Source: a virus
Strand: one strand, 5' to 3'
DNA: 64,000 nucleotides
IMG/VR virus record: IMGVR_UViG_3300036832_001488
Span: 1 to 64,000 of that record
Made by a program: the position numbers and the translations under genes. Positions 7,570 to 14,509 of the stretch are shown in pieces. Position 1 is the stretch's first letter; every line of letters begins with the position of its first letter. The notes beneath the pieces were generated by a model. That model saw only the letters and a list, made by a program, of their open reading frames with translations, was not told where the DNA came from and made no database searches.

Positions 7570-7604
7570 GGGAGCGCCTAGGTAAGGTGACCTATCGCTC
7601 CCCT
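7570..7604. terminator. Hairpin in a 184-base gene-free spacer
   Basis: GGGGAGCG (7570-7577) pairs with CGCTCCCC (7597-7604), and an inner AGGT/ACCT pair (7581-7584, 7591-7594) continues the structure. It lies in the gene-free stretch 7505-7688. On the minus strand it would follow 7689-8066 and may end that transcript. Confidence 0.45.
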
Positions 7605-7688
7605 GCGTGGGTTATCCGAGGAAACAGTCCGTTGAACGTACAAAACCTCGGTTTGTGTCAGCACTCGCACGCTTATCTAGACGCAAAG

Positions 7689-8066
7689 CTATTTGCTGGG
7701 CAGTTTGACTAGTTCCGCGCGCGGCGCATAACCGGCTCGGGCCGGAGGGGCTACATAAGGTGCTGGGACCGGCTGATTGGTTCCGGCATAAGCGCTAGCT
7801 GAGTCATGGTTGGCTCTCCAGCAGAACCATGTGCAGCTTGCAATGAGAGCTAGGACGACCCAGCCCCGGATCTTAGGCGGCAGGCAGGCAATTAAGCCAA
7901 AGAGCGCCCCAATGATAATCCCCAGGATCAGAAGCGGGTGGCTACCGTGAGAGCGAGGCATCGTTTCCACCTTAATCTCAGCAGGCTGCGGATCAGGCAG
8001 TCCTGTGACGTATAGATTCTCAAAGCGTCCCGTGTGAGGGTTCTGGACTTGGAGCATCTTATTCAT
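7689..8066 (-). CDS. Small two-span membrane protein
   Basis: A 125-residue protein with two adjacent hydrophobic segments (LLILGIIIGALFGLIACL and WVVLALIASCTWFCW) separated by a short PKIRG turn. It therefore probably forms an inner-membrane hairpin with both ends in the cytoplasm or periplasm. The C-terminal tail is Pro/Ala-rich and ends APRAELVKLPSK. A very similar word, APRAELVGLPAG, occurs in the virion protein at 58353-60380. A holin-like or exclusion role is possible, but the chitosanase gene is far away. Confidence 0.65.
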   Translation of the reverse strand: MNKMLQVQNPHTGRFENLYVTGLPDPQPAEIKVETMPRSHGSHPLLILGIIIGALFGLIACLPPKIRGWVVLALIASCTWFCWRANHDSASAYAGTNQPVPAPYVAPPARAGYAPRAELVKLPSK

Positions 8067-8150
8067 TTAGTTCCTTTTTGCTTGCTGGACCCGGCCCCCC
8101 GCCATTCCACTTGGCGTAGAGGCCGGGTTTGCTGATGCAAGCAGCAATCT

Positions 8151-8516
8151 TTAGAAGGGACAACTGTCGTCGATTACTACCGGTGTGCTTCCTACTGGCC
8201 GTTCGACTTGGAAGACGTAATAGCCGTAATCGCCTTCTTCGCCGCTACCGGGATGGGTTGCGGCCAGGGCATTGGCTCGTGCGCGGCTCTGACACACTGC
8301 CACGATCTGGGTATTGATCTGGACAAAAGCGTCAGTGGCTCGGCAGTAGATATCAACCGGCACACACACAACATGATGGCCTGCCTTGGCGAGGCTATGG
8401 GCTCGGTGAAAGTGGTTGTTGCGGATGGCCAGCCTTTTGGCTTCGGCGTAGCAGTTTTCTAGTTCGGTTGCTGCGCCGTCTTCAAAGTCCCAGTGTTCTT
8501 GTTCTTGCATGTTCAT
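8151..8516 (-). CDS. Unknown early protein
   Basis: I place the start at 8516 because the preceding gene ends there with an ATGA overlap (8513-8516). An in-frame ATG at 8543 lies inside that gene. The 121-residue product begins with an acidic helix, has a central Val/Ile/Ala-rich part, and ends VVIDDSCPF. No domain is recognised. Confidence 0.6.
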   Translation of the reverse strand: MNMQEQEHWDFEDGAATELENCYAEAKRLAIRNNHFHRAHSLAKAGHHVVCVPVDIYCRATDAFVQINTQIVAVCQSRARANALAATHPGSGEEGDYGYYVFQVERPVGSTPVVIDDSCPF

Positions 8517-8671
8517 ATCTGCTCGGTTTTGACGATTTGCCAACCAAGTGCCGAGGCGCGTAGCTGAGCATCGGCCAGCGATTGGTGAAGCTCGACGTTA
8601 ATGAAGCTTTTTTTGAGAAGCTTCGAAAAGACAAAGAAGGTCACCTTCAGGTGTTTTTGGGATTCCTGCAT
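8513..8671 (-). CDS. Short unknown protein, translationally coupled
   Basis: I read this 52-residue frame by hand (MQESQKHLKVTFFVFSKLLK ... WQIVKTEQI). It ends with an ATGA overlap onto the next gene and is preceded by a TTGACG-17-GAGGAT promoter-like pair (8678-8706), whose -10 is weak. A beta-alpha pattern with SLADAQLRASALGW is visible. The function is unknown. Confidence 0.5.
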   Translation of the reverse strand: MQESQKHLKVTFFVFSKLLKKSFINVELHQSLADAQLRASALGWQIVKTEQI

Positions 8672-8724
8672 GCCAAGATCCTCGGCCCTATCGCTTGAAA
8701 CGTCAAGTGATATTTCCGTTTATT

Positions 8725-8805
8725 TCATGCCTCTAAACAAAGAGCGATGACGCAAATCCAAGCGGCAACCATTAAGACGAGCAGGACTAGGGCGTATTCT
8801 TTCAT
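8725..8805 (-). CDS. Putative 26-residue single-span membrane peptide
   Basis: A hand-read frame from ATG 8805 gives MKEYALVLLVLMVAAWICVI and a short tail. It is one hydrophobic helix with a charged N-terminus, like small phage membrane peptides. It is too short for certainty, and no clear ribosome site is visible. Confidence 0.35.
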   Translation of the reverse strand: MKEYALVLLVLMVAAWICVIALCLEA

Positions 8806-8983
8806 GTCATCGCCGCTAAGTTTTCATGTAATCATTTCGTGAAATGTCATCAAAAAGATGCCCTTTAAACGCGCGAGGTTGCCCCAGGAAGCGTTGCGCA
8901 CCAAGGCAGGTAGATTATGCCTGTTTTCATCAAAATGCGCTAAATCGCCAAATCGAGGGTTTTTCACGTTGTATTTCAAACAA

Positions 8984-9352
8984 TTACTTGTCAGCCGATT
9001 TCTGATTAGCTGTCAGCTGTTGGAGTGCGGTCAGGAGCGGAATAACGCCTTTTGCGTCAATGATGACGTCGCCACTATAGTCTTGGAAACTGAACAGACT
9101 TTCGTCCCGATGTAAGTACGTAAAGGTCGTTTTCCGATTCTCCGGTTTTATTCCACTGGCCCGATAGAACAACTTTACCAAGTCGGTGCTGGCCTTGTTG
9201 CGCGCGTCCTTTTTGTCTTGAGCCGCTTTCTTCTCAGCCTCGGCTTTTTCCTTGAGTTCTTGAATCTCGGCGTATTCGCCTTGAATGCTGGCTGGGTCGA
9301 GTACCAGACGGTGCGAGCACTGCGGGCACTGACGTGCCAGCTGGCGCGCCAC
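8984..9352 (-). CDS. Coiled-coil protein with CxxC, possibly the 3' part of a frameshifted gene
   Basis: The likely start is the GTG at 9352, giving MARQLARQCPQCSH as the N-terminus and a 122-residue protein. It has CPQC, a charged helix (IQELKEKAEAEKKAAQDKKD) and a mixed C-terminal domain. The frame stays open upstream to 9517 but there overlaps 9426-9656. The overlapping 9175-9429 frame looks protein-like only in its first about 28 residues, so the two may be one protein broken or joined by a frameshift near 9350-9375, where an inverted repeat GTTCCACG/CGTGGAAC sits. Confidence 0.5.
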   Translation of the reverse strand: MARQLARQCPQCSHRLVLDPASIQGEYAEIQELKEKAEAEKKAAQDKKDARNKASTDLVKLFYRASGIKPENRKTTFTYLHRDESLFSFQDYSGDVIIDAKGVIPLLTALQQLTANQKSADK

Positions 9353-9429
9353 AGTTCCACGCGATGGCCGTGGAACTTCGCCGTAGCGTAGTAAGTGGGC
9401 TCGGGTTCCTGTTGGATAGGTGTTTTCAT
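9175..9429 (-). CDS. Overlapping short frame, N-terminal part plausible
   Basis: It starts with ATGA overlap (9426-9429) after the 9426-9656 gene. The first residues (MKTPIQQEPEPTYYATAKFH) look like a real protein. The rest is Lys/Arg/Thr-rich and is the off-frame shadow of the neighbouring coiled coil. It is either a genuine short start joined to 8984-9352 by frameshift, or a degenerate gene. Confidence 0.3.
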   Translation of the reverse strand: MKTPIQQEPEPTYYATAKFHGHRVELWRASWHVSARSARTVWYSTQPAFKANTPRFKNSRKKPRLRRKRLKTKRTRATRPAPTW

Positions 9430-9656
9430 AAAGGAACGTACTCGTCTCCGACTTTGCGGACTGCGGTGAGGATATCATCGAAGCCCTCGCGACTGGAAAA
9501 GTAGCGGCGTCTGCCATCCAGAAATTTGATAGCTACTCCGTTGTAGCCAAACGTCTGGATCACCTCGGCTGCGACCGGCTTTTTGAACGGTGGATCATTC
9601 ACCAGAACAAAGTCGCCAGGGCGCAGTTTTGCATGTAGTTGATCAAGCATTTTCAT
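9426..9656 (-). CDS. Unknown small protein with SH3-like beta pattern
   Basis: A 76-residue protein. The segment LRPGDFVLVNDPPFKKP, then EVIQTFGYNGVAIKFLDGRR, reads like a small beta-barrel (KOW/SH3-like), as in nucleic-acid-binding accessory proteins. This is by-eye inference. Confidence 0.55.
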   Translation of the reverse strand: MKMLDQLHAKLRPGDFVLVNDPPFKKPVAAEVIQTFGYNGVAIKFLDGRRRYFSSREGFDDILTAVRKVGDEYVPL

Positions 9657-9692
9657 CGTGTATCAACTTCGGTTCTGCTTGCCAAGCTGAGC

Positions 9693-9914
9693 TTAATCGT
9701 AGATCCGGTAGACGGCAGCATAGCGCCGCAACTCTTCAAGAATCTGCTGGCCAATGGGCGTCCAGATATGGTCCTCGCCCTCAAAGGTTTTGAGTTCCTC
9801 AATGGCCTTTTTATCCATCAAGGACATGTTCTGTTCGAAGTGCTGGGCTTCGTAGCGATAGACGGCCCGGAGCTTGCAAAGCAAGCTCTCAAAGTCTTTG
9901 CCGATATTGCTCAT
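9693..9914 (-). CDS. Unknown small helical protein
   Basis: A 73-residue, all-helical protein (KDFESLLCKLRAVYRYEAQHF, IGQQILEELRRYAAVY). Its start overlaps the stop of the upstream gene by ATGA (9911-9914). No family is recognised. Confidence 0.55.
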   Translation of the reverse strand: MSNIGKDFESLLCKLRAVYRYEAQHFEQNMSLMDKKAIEELKTFEGEDHIWTPIGQQILEELRRYAAVYRIYD

Positions 9915-10120
9915 TCGGCCACCTCCGAATACCAGCGGCCAGCCTCAAAGGCACTGTTAGAGCGGGCGCGCAGACGTTTGTAAAGGAGCGCATTCTTTTT
10001 GGTTTGGAACTTCTGGCATTCAGTGTCTGGGCCGTTTACGATCCAGCGCAGAGGTTTGTCATGCCAATCGCCCGCATGTTCAGGATGCTCGAGTTTAGAG
10101 ACGGTGATTAGTGCTTGCAT
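9911..10120 (-). CDS. Unknown small protein
   Basis: A 69-residue protein with WHDKPLRWIVNGPDTECQKF, then a basic helix (KKNALLYKRLRARSN) and an acidic end. It is coupled to 9693-9914 by an ATGA overlap. The function is unknown. Confidence 0.55.
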   Translation of the reverse strand: MQALITVSKLEHPEHAGDWHDKPLRWIVNGPDTECQKFQTKKNALLYKRLRARSNSAFEAGRWYSEVAE

Positions 10121-10141
10121 AGGATTAGGTGCTTTCAGCGG

Positions 10142-10357
10142 TTAGTCTGCGACATCAGCCTCGGTGCGAGTGCGAACCTCTTCGAGCGAGAGTGCATTCT
10201 CGATGCCTTGCAAATTATCGAATTGTTCTTGGAAAAGTTGGGCGTCAAGCTGTCGGCTTTTGATTTTGCGAGCCTTGCTGATAGCGACGTCGAGTTCATC
10301 TAATCTTTGAGTGACTAGGTACAGGAGGGTGGCAACTTGGTGATGGGTGAGGTTCAT
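10142..10357 (-). CDS. Unknown small helical protein
   Basis: A 71-residue, helical protein (LTHHQVATLLYLVTQRLDEL, SRQLDAQLFQEQFDNLQGIE), perhaps a helical hairpin. It is in the early minus-strand string and no function is visible. Confidence 0.55.
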   Translation of the reverse strand: MNLTHHQVATLLYLVTQRLDELDVAISKARKIKSRQLDAQLFQEQFDNLQGIENALSLEEVRTRTEADVAD

Positions 10358-10409
10358 ATCTGGGTTTGCTCTGCAGCGTGAGCGGCTGGAGCGTGCCAGC
10401 CGCCGGACG

Positions 10410-10643
10410 CTAAAGGCAGACCGGGATGTTCTCGGTGCGCTCTGTCAGCTGGCAATAGGCCTTGAAGAGTTGCTGCTCCAATTGATTGGCCCGCTCGACA
10501 TCAGCCTCACGGTAATGATCCGGTATTCCGCTACGCGGATCATTAGCCAACTGGCAGAACGCGCCCAGGCTATAGTCCAGGCTGGCCAGCTCAGTGGCAT
10601 CAACTTCGATTACTACGGTGCTTGCTTTGACGATCACTTGCAT
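10410..10643 (-). CDS. Unknown small protein
   Basis: A 77-residue protein with a beta N-terminus (QVIVKASTVVIEVDATEL) and a helical C-terminal half. The upstream spacer (10644-10688) contains a short word resembling the ends of the dispersed repeat. Confidence 0.55.
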   Translation of the reverse strand: MQVIVKASTVVIEVDATELASLDYSLGAFCQLANDPRSGIPDHYREADVERANQLEQQLFKAYCQLTERTENIPVCL

Positions 10644-10676
10644 GCCTGGAGTCTCAGGCCTGCCAACGGATTTGTC

Positions 10677-10695
10677 AAGTGCTTATTCTTAAGGA
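10677..10695 (+). repeat. Possible truncated copy of the dispersed element
   Basis: AAGTG followed after one base by TTATTCTTAAGGA matches the two ends of the 43-bp element with its middle missing. It overlaps the stop of 10689-10892. It is short enough to be chance. Confidence 0.25.
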
Positions 10696-10892
10696 TTAAG
10701 CAGAATGGCGAACATAGCAACTTCGTTGACTTTGCCGTCGCGATTGGCGTCTCCAACAATCTGAATAGCTTCCTTAAAGGAATAGCGGCCAGCCTCGAGC
10801 ACAGAACGAGTGTAGCCGGAGCTGCCCGGTTTCCACCATGCGCCGTGTTCCTCGGACCAAACTAAGAAAAGCGGATCAGGCGCGCTATACAT
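10689..10892 (-). CDS. Small protein with EF-hand/dockerin-like loop
   Basis: I start it at the ATG at 10892, which overlaps the end of the next upstream gene (10885-10998). The longer reading from 10994 would run antiparallel to no purpose through that gene. The 67-residue product has WSEEHGAWWKPG and ends with DANRDGKVNE, a calcium-binding-loop-like sequence. The function is unknown. Confidence 0.55.
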   Translation of the reverse strand: MYSAPDPLFLVWSEEHGAWWKPGSSGYTRSVLEAGRYSFKEAIQIVGDANRDGKVNEVAMFAILLNP

Positions 10893-10998
10893 CTTCGGCT
10901 TTGCGAATTGCGGCCTCGAGAACGGCGATCTGGATGTCGAGCTGGACTTGGGCATCAAGCAGGGCTTGTTCTTGCTCTGGAGTCGGTTCAGCATTCAT
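10885..10998 (-). CDS. Very short acidic helical protein
   Basis: A hand-read 37-residue frame (MNAEPTPEQEQALLDAQVQL ... RKAEDV). It is helical and acidic, and overlaps the next start by 8 bases. Its ATG abuts dispersed repeat copy D. Probably real because of its coding-like composition and tight packing. Confidence 0.45.
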   Translation of the reverse strand: MNAEPTPEQEQALLDAQVQLDIQIAVLEAAIRKAEDV

Positions 10999-10999
10999 A

Positions 11000-11042
11000 A
11001 AGTGTTCAAAATCAACAAAAACACGTTAAGAATTCTTAAGCT
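11000..11042 (+). repeat. Dispersed 43-bp element, copy D
   Basis: Read on the plus strand it begins AAGTGTTCAAAATCAAC and ends in the perfect palindrome TTAAGAATTCTTAA plus GCT. It aligns without gaps to copies at 32426 and 46282. Here it is antisense to the flanking genes and contains the last codons of 11026-11475. Confidence 0.7.
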
Positions 11043-11475
11043 TTTCCTGGCAATAGATGCGCAGGAGCTGATCGATACACTCATCTGGACTGATGCGCCG
11101 GGTCCAGTGTTCCTCAAAAATGACCGCTGGGATCGTGCTGGGATCGAGATCAAAATCGCCAGGGTGCTCGTAGGTCCAGCCGCCGGTTAGCAGGCCATAG
11201 CCGGTTAAGGGGCAGTCGCCATTGACGCCTCTGATTTTGAATTGCGGATAAACGAATGGTTCGCGCAGAAGCGCGCATTCGTCGACCCAAAGCAGGTGCT
11301 TGCCTTCGACCGGATGAGCCATGACTAGCTCGCAGTCGAGGAGCTTGTGGACGGCCTCTTGATCGGCCCAGTCGACGACCAGGGCAAACATGGCGCATTT
11401 AAAGGGATCTATTAAGACAGCCTGAATCTTGACAGGTGGACTCTCAGCTGGTTTTCTTGGCGTTGTCGTAAGCAT
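11026..11475 (-). CDS. Unknown early protein, leftmost-transcribed of the minus arm
   Basis: I start it at ATG 11475, whose bases overlap the ATG of the divergent plus-strand gene (CATG at 11473-11476). An upstream in-frame ATG at 11574 would run far into that gene. The 149-residue product has QEAVHKLLDCELVMAHPVEG, WVDECALL and a C-terminal region rich in acidic and aromatic residues. No domain is recognised. The shared start point leaves no room for separate promoters, so one of the two starts may be further downstream. Confidence 0.6.
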   Translation of the reverse strand: MLTTTPRKPAESPPVKIQAVLIDPFKCAMFALVVDWADQEAVHKLLDCELVMAHPVEGKHLLWVDECALLREPFVYPQFKIRGVNGDCPLTGYGLLTGGWTYEHPGDFDLDPSTIPAVIFEEHWTRRISPDECIDQLLRIYCQEKLKNS

Positions 11476-12058
11476 GCCTGAGGATACTGACAACGACCCA
11501 GTTTTGCACGCACTAAATGCGGCGCGCGACCGGCAGCGGACGAGCATAGTTCCTATGCGCCTGCCAGAACGCACAGAATTGGCTCCAGGCGCGCCAGCGC
11601 CACACTTAGGTCAACTTATAGCGGAGCTGGGGCCAAAACGGGTAGAACAGGCGCTCAAGGCCTGGGACATGCGCTTACAGGGCACGCCCATCTATGAGGT
11701 GGCGCACGAGTTTAACCTTTCGATAGAAGCAGCCAAAACTCTAATCAAAGAAGCTCACCATGCCGTCGCCGAAGACCTCAAAGACAACATTGAACAGAAT
11801 CGTGCTTTGGATCTGGCACGAATTGATGGCCTTCTCACCACCTTCTATCCCGCCGCGAAAGCCGGTGACGACAAAGCGGCGACGATTACCTTAAAGTGTA
11901 TTGAGCGCAGAGCGAAGTTGACCGGCACAGAGCCGGACGAGCGCAGGCCCTCTAATGAGCCCCGCAACGTGCTGGTATGGGTTCAGAACCAGTTGCCATC
12001 GATTAACCGGATAGTGGACAGCCTGCCAGTAGAACTCGCGCCAGGAGCACCGCCATGA
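11474..12058 (+). CDS. Terminase small-subunit-like / helix-turn-helix protein
   Basis: A 194-residue protein from ATG 11474 (a downstream ATG at 11555 is an alternative). The centre has a helix-turn-helix (about IYEVAHEFNLSIEAAKTLIK). It is followed by ALDLARIDGLLTTFYPAAKA and ITLKCIERRAKLTGTEP, a pattern I associate with phage terminase small subunits and related packaging HTH proteins. A small terminase recognises the packaging site and recruits the large subunit. The large terminase is at 34 kb, so the pairing is not adjacent and the call stays tentative. Confidence 0.55.
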   Translation: MPEDTDNDPVLHALNAARDRQRTSIVPMRLPERTELAPGAPAPHLGQLIAELGPKRVEQALKAWDMRLQGTPIYEVAHEFNLSIEAAKTLIKEAHHAVAEDLKDNIEQNRALDLARIDGLLTTFYPAAKAGDDKAATITLKCIERRAKLTGTEPDERRPSNEPRNVLVWVQNQLPSINRIVDSLPVELAPGAPP

Positions 12059-12444
12059 TGACTGAGGAGGAACTAATCAACATCCCCTATTTGAGGTTGC
12101 CAAAAGCAGTGCGGGAGCGAGCTAGTAAACGGTTTAACGAATTCTATGGGGAGCAGGATGGCAGAGATATTGAAACGAACAAATTAAAGCTAGCCCAGCT
12201 CTCTGTGTTCCGGCTAGTTATGCATTTTAACGGAGATGCCCAGGCTGCGATTAATTACGCCAGCCAAGCGGGACGCTATCCGATGGAATTGATAGGCGAT
12301 TGCGCAGAGGAGTGGGAACGGATTGTGGAGGAGCTAGGGGCGGAACTGTTAAATCCCTCCGCTGGGTTGATTGAACGAGGCAAGCGGATTCGGACCCTCC
12401 TTTTAGAGGAGATAAACAAAATTGGTTGGACACCAAAACAGTGA
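12055..12444 (+). CDS. Unknown helical protein
   Basis: A 129-residue protein, ATGA-coupled to the terminase-small-like gene. It is mainly helical (AAINYASQAGRYPMELIGDC, EEWERIVEELGAELL) with a basic end. No domain is recognised. Confidence 0.6.
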   Translation: MMTEEELINIPYLRLPKAVRERASKRFNEFYGEQDGRDIETNKLKLAQLSVFRLVMHFNGDAQAAINYASQAGRYPMELIGDCAEEWERIVEELGAELLNPSAGLIERGKRIRTLLLEEINKIGWTPKQ

Positions 12445-12713
12445 TCACAACTGATACATCCAAGAGAAGTTCGAACATCGCACAGGTAAGCTACGATGCG
12501 GCTAATCAAGCCCTGGAAGTGACCTTCAAAAGTGGTGGCCGCTACCGGTATCACAACGTGGACCCCAACACGCATGCCAAGTTCCTGGCGAGCGAATCCT
12601 TGGGCCGCGCGTTTAACCAGATGTTCTGGGGCAATAAATTGCATCCATCGCAGAAGCTCGAGCCGACTGCGCGCGAGAAGAGCGGCCCGCCAACGGATAC
12701 GCCGGTTGAATGA
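12426..12713 (+). CDS. KTSC-domain protein
   Basis: A 95-residue protein. Residues about 15-75 match the KTSC pattern: SSNIAQVSYDAANQALEVTF, then SGGRYRYHNVDP and a helix ending SLGRAFNQMFWG. KTSC domains are small beta-rich modules found alone or next to RNA/DNA-processing proteins in bacteria and phages. The biochemical role is not established. It overlaps the preceding gene by 19 bases. Confidence 0.8.
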   Translation: MDTKTVITTDTSKRSSNIAQVSYDAANQALEVTFKSGGRYRYHNVDPNTHAKFLASESLGRAFNQMFWGNKLHPSQKLEPTAREKSGPPTDTPVE

Positions 12714-12907
12714 GCCTATACGACATGCGCTGCGACCAGTGTGGGGAAATAGAGCCTGCTCTATTTAGAGCCAAGGCGATGGGTGAACTTAGCCCGACTG
12801 GTTGGTGGTGCGAAGCGTGCTTGCATGAGGCGGGCCAGGACTTGGACGAGGAGACCTTGAGATTAGTGAACATTTTGAAGCGGCGAAACCCACGCGATGA
12901 GCATTGA
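12710..12907 (+). CDS. Zinc-ribbon protein
   Basis: A 65-residue protein with two CxxC pairs (MRCDQCGE and WWCEACLH), so a four-Cys zinc ribbon, followed by an acidic then basic helix. It is ATGA-coupled to the KTSC gene. Confidence 0.65.
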   Translation: MSLYDMRCDQCGEIEPALFRAKAMGELSPTGWWCEACLHEAGQDLDEETLRLVNILKRRNPRDEH

Positions 12908-13151
12908 TGTTGAGAGCTTCGCGCGAGATGTGCAGGCCTTGGTTGAGAGCTTGGAAGAGCTAGCTTGCCAGGAGCCAGAGAAATACTTTCATACGCCGTA
13001 TCAAACGTTACATGACCGTCTCGCGATGGCCTTAGAAAGCTACAACAATGCCCGCACCAATCGACTTCCCCAGCCACATCAAGAACCTCCGCAAACTGGT
13101 AAAGTCGATAGCGGAGGAAGTGGACGAGACGCATGCTCATCCGGCCTTTGA
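12897..13151 (+). CDS. Unknown helical protein, 3' part overlaps next gene
   Basis: An 84-residue protein. The first about 55 residues are a convincing acidic helical protein (VESFARDVQALVESLEELAC). The tail (GGSGRDACSSGL) looks off-frame and overlaps the following gene by 104 bases, so the true end, or a frameshift, is uncertain. Confidence 0.5.
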   Translation: MSIDVESFARDVQALVESLEELACQEPEKYFHTPYQTLHDRLAMALESYNNARTNRLPQPHQEPPQTGKVDSGGSGRDACSSGL

Positions 13152-13314
13152 TGAGGAAGTCGGCCTGGAGCCGCACCAGCGAGGCACAGAACCCGACCAC
13201 GATGAGATGCATGCGAACTTGGTGCTCGCTTACCGGCACCTGGAAGACGCGGCGATGCGCCTAGGCAAAGCCATCCAGGCCTATGATGGAGGCAAGAGTG
13301 TATATGACAGCTAG
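13048..13314 (+). CDS. Small phage protein with conserved YRHLEDAAMRLGKAIQ motif
   Basis: An 88-residue protein. The C-terminal part NLVLAYRHLEDAAMRLGKA followed by IQAYDGGKSVYD matches a conserved small helical protein I recall from many tailed phages. I cannot attach an experimentally defined name with confidence. It might be a nucleotide-signal sponge or another counter-defence factor, but that is speculation. Confidence 0.65.
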   Translation: MPAPIDFPSHIKNLRKLVKSIAEEVDETHAHPAFDEEVGLEPHQRGTEPDHDEMHANLVLAYRHLEDAAMRLGKAIQAYDGGKSVYDS

Positions 13315-13591
13315 CGAGTTCAGCTTAAGCCCAGAACAGCGCGGGCAATTAATCCAGATGTTACGCCGGGTGATTTCGCGGCAGATGCAAGACAACTGGG
13401 AGAGTTTCGAACATTTTGAGCTACTGATGTGTGCGCTAGTGGCCGCGTACAAGGATGGGATGAGGCCGGAACATACGGGAGAGCTATTCGTAAAAGACTG
13501 GGGCATCGACCGGGAAGTAATGATGGTGGCCTTAGCCACAACAGCGGCGCAGGTGATAGAGGTGCAGCGCAAAATGGCAGAGCGAAATTAG
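13304..13591 (+). CDS. Unknown helical protein
   Basis: I start it at ATG 13304 (an in-frame ATG at 13283 would overlap more). The 95-residue protein is helical (LSPEQRGQLIQMLRRVISRQ, ELFVKDWGIDREVMMVALAT). No family is recognised. Confidence 0.6.
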   Translation: MTASEFSLSPEQRGQLIQMLRRVISRQMQDNWESFEHFELLMCALVAAYKDGMRPEHTGELFVKDWGIDREVMMVALATTAAQVIEVQRKMAERN

Positions 13592-13593
13592 CA

Positions 13594-13791
13594 ATGATCC
13601 CTGAACTGAGTTGGACCTGTCACATCTGTAAGAGAGAGCGGCCCGATGCGCTGATCGCGGTAGTGACCACAGATTTGAGTAGTGAGCGGGGACTCGAGGC
13701 TGGCACCTTAAAGCAGAATGTGCGTTACTGCGCAGGCAGTAAGGCCTGCAAAGAAGCGGCTAAAACCTACCGATTCTTGAAACAAGTATGA
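13594..13791 (+). CDS. Zinc-ribbon-like protein
   Basis: A 65-residue protein from ATG 13594. CHICKRERPDA near the N-terminus and RYCAGSKACKEAAKTY near the C-terminus supply four Cys for a metal site. Similar small treble-clef-like proteins are common in phage accessory regions. It lies 2 bases after the previous stop. Confidence 0.6.
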   Translation: MIPELSWTCHICKRERPDALIAVVTTDLSSERGLEAGTLKQNVRYCAGSKACKEAAKTYRFLKQV

Positions 13792-14090
13792 GCGATGAAC
13801 CAATGAAGAATGCAGTACCGGACGACCCCAGTCACGGTGGGGCGATAGTTCGCGGAGACCCTACAGTGGACACAGTGGAGCTACTAGCCGACATCGGCAG
13901 TCAATGCCGGTTCATGGGTGCGATCCTAAAAGACATCCAGAACCAGTTACTGCGCCTGGAGCGGCTGATCACCCAGGAGCCGAGCCCTTACCAGCATCAG
14001 TATCCCAACCAGAGCCAGGAACAACAGAACCTCTCCGGCCTCAAGGCCCAGCAAGAGGCCCTGCAACAATTCGGCAAATTCAACAAATGA
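13788..14090 (+). CDS. Unknown Gln-rich coiled-coil protein
   Basis: A 100-residue protein. The centre is helical (GAILKDIQNQLLRLERLITQ) and the C-terminal third is Gln/Asn/Tyr-rich. It is ATGA-coupled on both sides (13788-13791, 14087-14090). The function is unknown. Confidence 0.6.
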   Translation: MSDEPMKNAVPDDPSHGGAIVRGDPTVDTVELLADIGSQCRFMGAILKDIQNQLLRLERLITQEPSPYQHQYPNQSQEQQNLSGLKAQQEALQQFGKFNK

Positions 14091-14293
14091 GCACGACCAT
14101 TGTGTGTGAGCGGGTTAAATCCCACCTCAAGCCAGGGAGTGATTCGAGCTATCGGAAATGTGACGAGTGCGGGGAAATGATCTGGCTCGCCTTAGATAGT
14201 CCCAAGCCGGACCAGCTATTGTGTGTAGAGTGTTTCAAGGAGGCTGAAGAGATGGATAAAGCGATCTTTCACCTCTCAGAAGAGCACTTATGA
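14087..14293 (+). CDS. Zinc-finger protein
   Basis: A 68-residue protein with CDECGEMIW and CVECFKEAEE, two CxxC knuckles about 25 residues apart. It is ATGA-coupled to both neighbours. It is the third small four-Cys protein in this operon, and the set may act as regulators or inhibitors through protein contacts. Confidence 0.65.
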   Translation: MSTTIVCERVKSHLKPGSDSSYRKCDECGEMIWLALDSPKPDQLLCVECFKEAEEMDKAIFHLSEEHL

Positions 14294-14502
14294 TCAGTGA
14301 CAGCCAAATCGATCAGTTATTCGAGGAATTCCTAGAGAGCCCAGAGCTCACAAGCTGGCGCAGCGATCTCAGTGGCCGGGAACACTCAGAGGCCACCAGA
14401 CTCTTCCGCGTCGCTGTCCTCAAGGCTATCGCCATCGATCTGGCCCAGCACGTGACCTCAACTGGCAACGTGAGGGTGACAAACTCGCACGCCGCCGAGT
14501 AA
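14290..14502 (+). CDS. Unknown small helical protein
   Basis: A 70-residue, helical and acidic protein (QIDQLFEEFLESPELTSW, RVAVLKAIAIDLAQHV). It is coupled to the preceding gene by ATGA overlap. No family is recognised. Confidence 0.55.
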   Translation: MISDSQIDQLFEEFLESPELTSWRSDLSGREHSEATRLFRVAVLKAIAIDLAQHVTSTGNVRVTNSHAAE

Positions 14503-14509
14503 ACAAGAG

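Noticed and set aside
8151-8180. Single-strand-binding protein (C-terminal IDDSCPF resembles an SSB tip)
   Set aside because: The rest of the protein lacks an OB-fold pattern, so the tail similarity alone is not enough.
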